From Rehmannia glutinosa (Eukaryota; Streptophyta; Magnoliopsida; Lamiales; Orobanchaceae), in NCBI GenBank assembly GCA_016081115.2, contig CM071925.1:9528441-9592440 (forward strand): 64,000 bases of DNA, read 5' to 3'. The translations under genes were made by a program, and so were the position numbers. The first letter of the stretch is position 1. Every line of letters begins with the position of its first letter. Below are positions 58,501-64,000 of the stretch, in pieces. Under the pieces are notes generated by a model that was given only the letters and a program-made list of their open reading frames with translations, searched no databases and had not been told where the DNA came from.

Positions 58501-59818
58501 TTAGTTACCCCCTTAAATTTAACACAAAATCAAACTTGACGGGGTTTTTTTGTAATTTTAAAATATCTCTGAGTTTTTTTAATTAGACTAAACCTCAGGG
58601 GGTCTTTTGTAATTATTTCTTTTTTTTATTTTTTATTTTATTTTTGAAATAAATGAAATTATAATTAATACTCTGTTTTTGGCTTTTTTTTATAGCTGAA
58701 CGAAATGGGGTGCCAATTGGTCAAGTGGTGAGATTATGCATCTACTTATTCATTTTCTATATTAGTTCTAATTCCTAAATTGGCATTACATGTAACTATT
58801 TTGTGGATATATAGTTATGATAAACTGATTTTATTTATCCCTTTCAATTATTATAGGCTGGTTCGTCGTGGTTGTACATTGTTCCATGGGGGATTTACGA
58901 GCTCTTAAAACATGTAAACAAAATACTCCATGAGAAGAGCCCTGATCAGCGCAAAATCCCTCCTATATATATTACTGAAAATGGTATATATCTCTAACTT
59001 TTCTAGCTAGTTTCATCATGAATTATTGTGGAATTTTAGTTTAGTTGAAACTTATTTATTAAGGAAATATAATATTCAATCATACTCTAATTTATTAAGG
59101 AAATATAATATTCAGTCATACTATTAATTTAGGTGTGGACGAAAAGAATAATCACAGGCTCACAGCTTATGAAGCTTGCGTCGACACAATGAGGGTGCAT
59201 TATCACCAAGACCATCTTGCAAATATTCTGAAAGCGCGAAATGAGTAAGATTTATGCCATGACTTAATTGCAGTGTTTTAAAAATCCTCCTAGGCGGCCG
59301 CCTAGGCGCTAGATGAACACTACCTGCCTGGGTTTATATGTAAATATACTTATATATAAGAATCATCTTAACTTTGTTATATATTAGCTAAAATATATTT
59401 GATTGTGTTGTTTTGCAGTGACAAAGTGAATGTAATAGGTTACTTTGCTTGGTCATGGACGGACAATTTTGAGTGGGTGGTGGGATATACTGTCAGATTC
59501 GGACTCATTTATGTAGACTACATGAATTATCTCACCAGATATCCCAAAAAATCAGCTCTTTGGTTCGCCAAATTTTTAGCACGTAAAAAACTTCTACGTG
59601 CGAAAAACAAACAAGTTGAAGAGAGTACGGAGAATGAAAGGCCCCAAAAAGCATTCCAGACCATAAGGAAGATCACGGATGATGATGATGATGAAGATGG
59701 TGATGATGATGATGATGATGATGATGAAGATGGTGATGATGATGAGGAGGAGGAGGAGGAGAATGAGGAGGAGGAGGAGGATGATGGTGATGATGATGTT
59801 CTGCCGATGAGTATTTAA
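51422..59818 (+). CDS. GH1 beta-glucosidase (GH1-B), 13 exons, possibly damaged
   Basis: Exons: 51422-51540, 52918-52987, 53582-53640, 53782-53857, 54026-54103, 54239-54328, 57223-57607, 57728-57846, 58051-58267, 58696-58727, 58857-58983, 59133-59244, 59419-59818. All donors are GT and, except for exon 2, acceptors are AG. Key blocks: GRGPSIWDDF (exon 2), MGFDAYRFSISWSRILPG (exon 4), WITINEP with the acid/base Glu (exon 7), FLGLNYYTTNYA (exon 9), PPIYITENG with the nucleophile Glu (exon 11), FAWSWTDNFEWVVGYTVRFG (exon 13). The family is a retaining beta-glucosidase; an iridoid- or alkaloid-glucoside substrate is only a guess. The C-terminus is basic (KKSALWFAKFLARKKLLRAK) and then strongly acidic. 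One base is missing in each of exons 1 (near 51499), 6 (near 54279) and 9 (near 58053), judged against GH1-A or family text. Exon 2 is preceded by CA, not AG. Intact length would be about 630 residues. Confidence 0.8.
51587..51953. mobile_element. long-TIR MITE in intron 1 of GH1-B
   Basis: The ends are inverted repeats of about 65 bp with gaps: AATTGCAATATTGGTCGAT then GGCGGTAGTAAAAAAGTCC at the left, and the complement of ATATGACCAATTTTGCAATT and of GACCTTTTACTACCGC at the right. The inner part also folds (CTCAATTTTGGTACTAATTT against AATTAGGATCAAAATTGAG). No coding capacity. Confidence 0.75.
52987..53040. repeat. (TG)n(TA)n microsatellite at the donor of exon 2, GH1-B
   Basis: The exon-2 donor GT is the first GT of a TGTG run that passes into an uninterrupted TA run. 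Slippage here could change splice-site context. Confidence 0.9.
53090..53515 (-). mobile_element. hAT-like MITE in intron 2 of GH1-B
   Basis: It is collinear with the middle and right part of 24450-24951 (CTTTAAATTTTAATCCAATA, TTTCACTTTTTTGTGATT-type text, GACTAAATCTACAAATACTC). The copy before exon 3 of GH1-A is at the same place, so the insertion is older than the gene duplication. Confidence 0.7.
54433..55503 (+). mobile_element. TA-flanked element, family c, intron 6 of GH1-B
   Basis: Bounded by (TA)n on both sides. The left end is GGGAGAGGATCAAGTGAGACC and the right end GGTCTCATTTGAACCAAATCC, imperfect inverted repeats. The second pair of shared words is TCTCTAGGTGAGACA / TGTCTCACCTAGGGA. 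A pure (CT)n run lies at 54653-54719. The middle is filled with ACTATGCA / ACTATGTA-type words. Non-coding. Confidence 0.75.
54653..54719. repeat. (TC)n microsatellite
   Basis: An uninterrupted CT run of about 65 bases inside the family c element. A similar CT run occurs in family a (31118-31173). Confidence 0.95.
55536..56577 (-). mobile_element. TA-flanked element, family b, intron 6 of GH1-B
   Basis: It starts GGTAGGGGATCCTGTGAGACC after (TA)n and ends GGTCTCATTTGAACCAATCCC before (TA)n. Its complement matches 33961-35118 at the end (TTTAGGTTAGTCCATAAGAA). The middle carries many copies of the word AACTAAGTATACAATTACAC and variants. It shares the (TA)n at 55504-55535 with the preceding element. 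Confidence 0.75.
56623..57170. repeat. iterated TAATACTTTT repeat, intron 6 of GH1-B
   Basis: After the (TA)n at 56578-56622 follows GTCGAGACAAATTGATCTAA, then a run in which CTAATACTTTT/CTAATATTTTT recurs every 20-40 bases. The same word fills 60231-60720. No end pair was found. Confidence 0.5.
58332..58620 (+). mobile_element. MITE-like repeat, AATTACAAAA family, intron 9 of GH1-B
   Basis: It begins AGGGATAATTACAAAATAA and ends GGTCTTTTGTAATTATTTC, with inner text like that of 23476-23775. In GH1-A the family member sits in the next intron, on the other side of the 32-base exon 10. Confidence 0.65.
59679..59805 (+). repeat. (GAT)n/(GAG)n coding microsatellite, acidic tail of GH1-B
   Basis: In frame it encodes about 40 Asp/Glu residues with a few Gly and one Asn, just before the final VLPMSI and stop. 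GH1-A ends before this point with a stop after KQVEEE. Confidence 0.9.
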
Positions 59819-60107
59819 TTTGACGTTGAATTATGTATTGTGTTTACTTTTATTTCCTCTCTTAGTTGGACTTTGAGCATCAATAATTAATGGTTGACCT
59901 TTATGTTGGTCATTTAAATAATGGAGCCATGGGCGCCCAATAATATGGGTGGGTTATTGTACGATTGTTTGTTTGTTCTCTTAATTAATATGAATATGTA
60001 TAAGTTATGGGTGATTTGTTTACATATCCAATCTCATATCTTTATGTTGTTTCATCAGTCTTTTCAATTTGCGTACCTTATGAACGCCACAAAAATAATA
60101 TTATTTA

Positions 60108-60720
60108 AACAAAGGTCTCTTGTGAGACCGTCTCATGGATTTCTACTCATGAGAAAGATCGGATCGATTGAGGTAAATATGGAGTTTGCGGATCAACAAA
60201 AAGTCAACGGTCTGCCAAAATTAGTGTGGTAATACTTTTGAGCAAAAAAGTAATACTTTAATAGAAAATTTTAATACTTTTGATAAAAAAAAGATACATA
60301 TTGTTATATGATGCTAAAGATGATGGAAACGGGCAGTGATCCATACTTTTCACTTAACATTGTAATATTGTTCAATTCAACATGTAATACTTTTTCACTT
60401 AAACATGTAATAACTTTCACTTAAAACTTAATTATTTTTAGTTCAACATGTGATAATAATTTTTACTTATACTTTTTAGTTCAACATGTGATAATAATTT
60501 TTACTTAAAATTGTAATATTTCTTTGTTCAACATGTGATAATGATTTTCACTTAAAAGTTAAAACTGTAAGTAATTTTAGCTCAACATGTGATATTATTC
60601 AGTTCAAAAAATAATACTTTTTCACTTAAACATGTAATACTTTTCATTTGAAACTTTAATATTTTTTTAGTTCAGTATAAAAAAATTTCAGTTAAACTCT
60701 TCATAATATTTACTAAGAAA
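60108..60720. repeat. dispersed repeat with GAGACCGTCTCA end and iterated words
   Basis: GGTCTCTTGTGAGACCGTCTCATGG (split here as GGTCTCTTGTGAGACC and GTCTCATGG) opens the repeat. From 60231 the words TAATACTTTT, TTTCACTTAAACATGTAATA and TTCAACATGTGATAATAATT recur. Non-coding; the end is uncertain. Confidence 0.5.
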
Positions 60721-61651
60721 AATATACGTTTTCAAAGTAATTTTTTGGGGTGGCGGCATAATGTCATAGGGGCGGTGGCCGACTGACAGTTTCTCAATAT
60801 TAAGTGGTGGTATGCAATGGCGGATACAGGGCTGGACCAACCTGGGACTTGGCCCAACCTTTTTTTTTTAAAAAAAAATTTAGTGATAATTTAAAAAAGA
60901 ATAGTTATAATTTGTATTATTTTTTCTTGGATTTTCTATCCGGCCCACCCCATTTTCGTGTATCGGTTCACCCTGCTAAAGTGTCCTCGTTCCGCCTTTG
61001 GTGGTATGGTATCCTCGGAAAGTATCAACCTTTAAAACGTGTAATATATTTTACCAAACATATGAAAAATTATTTTATTTCAACAACATATTTCGCAAAA
61101 TAAAAAATACAGTTCCTCGTCGTATATCCATCATGAATTAAATCCCAACCACAACCGGAAAATCAACAAAAAACAACAAACCCTAACCACAACTGAAATC
61201 AATAAAAAAAATTGTAACCCATGAACACTTGTTGGGGTTGAAGGTGGTTCTGAGTTAGAATTTCCAACAGTGGTGGCATCTAACAGGGGGTCTATTCCAT
61301 GCTTCCCTAGTGGGTTCATCATCATTGGATCAACACATATACATACACATCCACATGGGTGTGTGTTGATCTAATAATGATTAAACCCTTGGCTAGCCAC
61401 CCAAGTTGGGCGGTATGGAATTTAACCTAACAGGGCATACCAACTTACCTACATTTGTCAGAAGGCGTAGTAACCAATGAATTAGGAAGAAATTGTGTCA
61501 TTCACATGAAATAAACTAAATCATATAAATTAGTATCACTACCACTGAAACCAAGAATTGAATGGGCCACTAGCTTCAAGACACACATTCTGGATGCCAT
61601 CCACAGCAACCTAGGGACGCATCCAAAATATATTCATCAAATATTCTCAAA

Positions 61652-61690
<39 letters not shown>

Positions 61691-62085
61691 TACACATCAA
61701 ATGACTGAACATGTGAATGCCTCAATAATGTCTGAAGCTTAATTAAACATGTGAAGATACATAAAGACTCTACTGTGTACTCGTAGGTTTGGCCTCTATG
61801 GTGGGGAGAAAAACAAATAAAAGGCGGAAAAAAAAGAAAAAAAAGGGTTGGTTAGGATCCACTATCCAGCTGGGTTGGTGAGATAGTTTTGAATACGGGC
61901 TTCGTTTCACGGATTTTGACCCTTGAAACGGTCATTTATAAGTTTTTGTCTATTACTTACACATTTAATATTCACTTGATAAATTTAAACACATGGTATT
62001 GTACATAGTAGAAAACATACCCAGGATGATTGTTTTAATTCTAAAAGTCTATGGATTATTATTAAAAATGATAATTTTAAATTGT
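60721..62085. other. intergenic, no gene recognised
   Basis: It contains a GGCGGATACAGGGCTGGACC text (60816) of a kind often seen at the ends of plant dispersed repeats, and an uninterrupted TA run at 61653-61684. No protein frame with family resemblance. Confidence 0.5.
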
Positions 62086-62109
62086 ATATATATATATATA
62101 TATATATAT

Positions 62110-62418
62110 GGAGGATCCAATGACACCACATTTTATGGTGAGACAGTGTGGACTAATTTCAACCCTCCCCTATTTACATCAAATGTTAGGAATAATTTGG
62201 GATAATAATACATTAACCATTTATTTAAATCCCAGAAAGGGTAAAATTGTCAAACAAACATGTGGAGACCATCTAATATGGAATCAGTTATGGGGAGAGA
62301 GAGAATCACGTTGGGGAGAGGAGAATCATGTATGTTCTCTGGATGTAGTACTGTATATTTAACATATATTTACTATATATTTAACACTATTATACTTTAT
62401 GTTTAACATAAATTTACT
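62110..62418 (-). mobile_element. TA-flanked element, family a, truncated by an LTR-like insertion
   Basis: After (TA)n (62086-62109) it begins GGAGGATCCAATGACACC, then GGTGAGACAGTGTGGACTAA. Inner text TTGTCAAACAAACATGTGG is the complement of words in the element at 30986-31734. It stops at 62418, where TGTAACGCCCC begins. Confidence 0.6.
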
Positions 62419-64000
62419 TGTAACGCCCCAAATTCAATAGACCAAACTAATCATAAAATCCCAATTAGTAGGTACATCTCTGGATTTATACCAAATTAGG
62501 ATCCACAAGAATAATTACACAAAACTATAATAACTGAAATATATAACTTGTCGAAATCTAAATCTAACGAAAAGTCCACAAACTAAGAGATACATAAACT
62601 AGATTTATTACATATATTAAAGTGGAAGTCTAAACTTACAAAATAAAATAAGGACAAATTATATAAAGTAAGATGACAACAATCCCTTAAGTAAAATACT
62701 AAAATAAAGTCCCAAAACTAGTTCAATCCAACAGTCTCAATGTACTACTATTCTTGCGTAGGTGGTTCGGTGTTAGGCTCACCAATCTCTGAAAATTTTT
62801 CAAAATAATATTAAACTCACAATTACTAGTAAAACTAAACCCCTTTAATAGGTTTGATAATACAATAAAATCAAATAATGATTGTTCCAAAGAGTGCATT
62901 CAGTACCTTGTTTCCATATACATGTGATACAATTCTTGAAAGAAATTTTGTCTATCTAGCTACACCTGCAAAACGTTTTAATCCGGATCAATTGAGGATT
63001 TCGCACTTCATTGCATTATTATAATTCCAGTTTGAGTCTGATGTTAAATCTAGAATTTCTAGTAGACATTCTTGTCCTGATGCCATTCAACCAGGAACAA
63101 TATCTTGATTAGTATAACGTCCAGGTGATCAACGATGTGGTACAATTATTACATAAGTGAATATATGAATACTATTTTAAGGTCAATGTTCCAAAAGGAA
63201 GGTTCAAGATCCAATCCTAAATATAAATAATATTCATATCAACGAACCTATGAACCAAGTTATCGTTTAAGCTCATCCATTACTTACATCTATCTATCTA
63301 TCTATATATATATATACTTATTTATATATCTTAGTTGATCATGTATTCTCAATACAGATGTCTCAAAATCCTGGATGAGTTGCTCTCAAAAGTTAGAGTA
63401 CGGGTCCAAATCTATATGGCATAAAAAGTTACATCCTCATATGATCAGATAGTCTAAATACAATTTATTGACTGATGAAATAATAATGATGCAAATACAA
63501 GGTAATTTAGATAACCCAAATCAACATCAAGTAATTCACATCCAAATCAACAACTCAATCCACAACAACACTCTTATTCCAAATAAAACTTAAATCTCAA
63601 GTTTTAATATCATCCACTACTGTCTCTTATTAATTGATTCATGAAATTTCACTAATCCCAATATTGTAAAATGTCTTGTTAATTCCACTAGTACCCAGTT
63701 GACTAAGTTCCTTTGTGAACTATGCTTATCAGATCAGAGTTCACAACTTATAACAATTATTGGTAATGACCTACTAAAGACTACAAAACCTACCCTAGAG
63801 TAGCTTCGTATAACCAATAAAATAAACTACAGAATTCCAATTGCAAAATACCCTAATGACACATCACAACCTAAACAACAAAACTGTCTTAATTTAACTT
63901 AACTTCGAGTTTCAAGATCATTCACGAGTGATAATCTAATCCACAGGCATAGAATCTTATCCTGGATAGCTCAGGTGAATTTCCTTTACACCCAAGCTCT
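62419..64000 (+). repeat. LTR-like sequence beginning TGTAACGCCCC, runs off the window
   Basis: TGTAACGCCCCAAATTC is a common start of plant Ty3/gypsy LTRs. It interrupts the family a element, which supports an insertion boundary. No internal coding part is reached before the window ends, and I see no gene in it. Confidence 0.4.

Noticed and set aside
59679..59805. Acidic tract as pure non-coding microsatellite
   Set aside because: It is in frame with exon 13 and is followed by a short tail and stop. GH1-B could still end earlier by alternative processing, so it is kept as a finding.

Overview
The window is nuclear DNA of a flowering plant. It is AT-rich and gene-poor, dominated by nested LTR retrotransposons and small non-autonomous transposons, and its genes have many exons. 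The only host genes I can support are two paralogous glycoside hydrolase family 1 (GH1) beta-glucosidases. Their exon structure and protein text resemble the iridoid/indole-alkaloid type of asterids. The plant group is an inference from family resemblance, not a search result.

Layout. 1-21192: a nest of LTR retrotransposons, all read on the minus strand. A Sirevirus-like Ty1/copia element (229-13893) interrupts the integrase region of an older copia element (here called copia-A; pieces at 1-228 and 13894-15330). An Athila-like solo LTR (15334-16975) and a second copia-A element (16976-21192) follow. 22139-26819: GH1-A, a minus-strand pseudogene with exons 3-13; its 5' end runs into an assembly gap (26995-27125). 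28330-36985: copia-A LTRs, a Sirevirus-type LTR, TA-microsatellite-flanked elements and a TRIM element whose LTRs contain a 5S rRNA-derived segment (Cassandra type). 37200-49946: a Sirevirus 3' end whose LTR is split by a 10.5-kb Athila-type Ty3/gypsy element with a recognisable target duplication. The Athila element has its own LTR interrupted by an inverted solo LTR. 50825-59818: GH1-B on the plus strand, with a TATA box and 13 exons, and a C-terminus carrying a basic stretch followed by a microsatellite-encoded acidic tail. 59819-64000: repeats and the start of another LTR-like element.

The two GH1 copies point away from each other, and their exons correspond one to one where both exist. 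One hAT-like MITE lies upstream of exon 3 in both, so it predates the duplication. Other insertions are private to one copy. GH1-A is clearly dead (stop codon, frameshift at the acid/base motif, lost splice donor). GH1-B keeps both catalytic motifs, but as written it has three single-base deletions and an exon-2 acceptor without AG. It is either a young pseudogene or a good gene with consensus errors.

The most unusual structure is an array of short stem-loops in the copia-A LTRs. The loop is nearly constant (GTGGT/TTGGT) while the stems differ from hairpin to hairpin and remain fully paired. It is clearest at 36513-36771 and recurs with different stems in two other LTR copies. A second pattern is a group of about 1-kb elements bounded on both sides by (TA)n microsatellites and filled with iterated short words.
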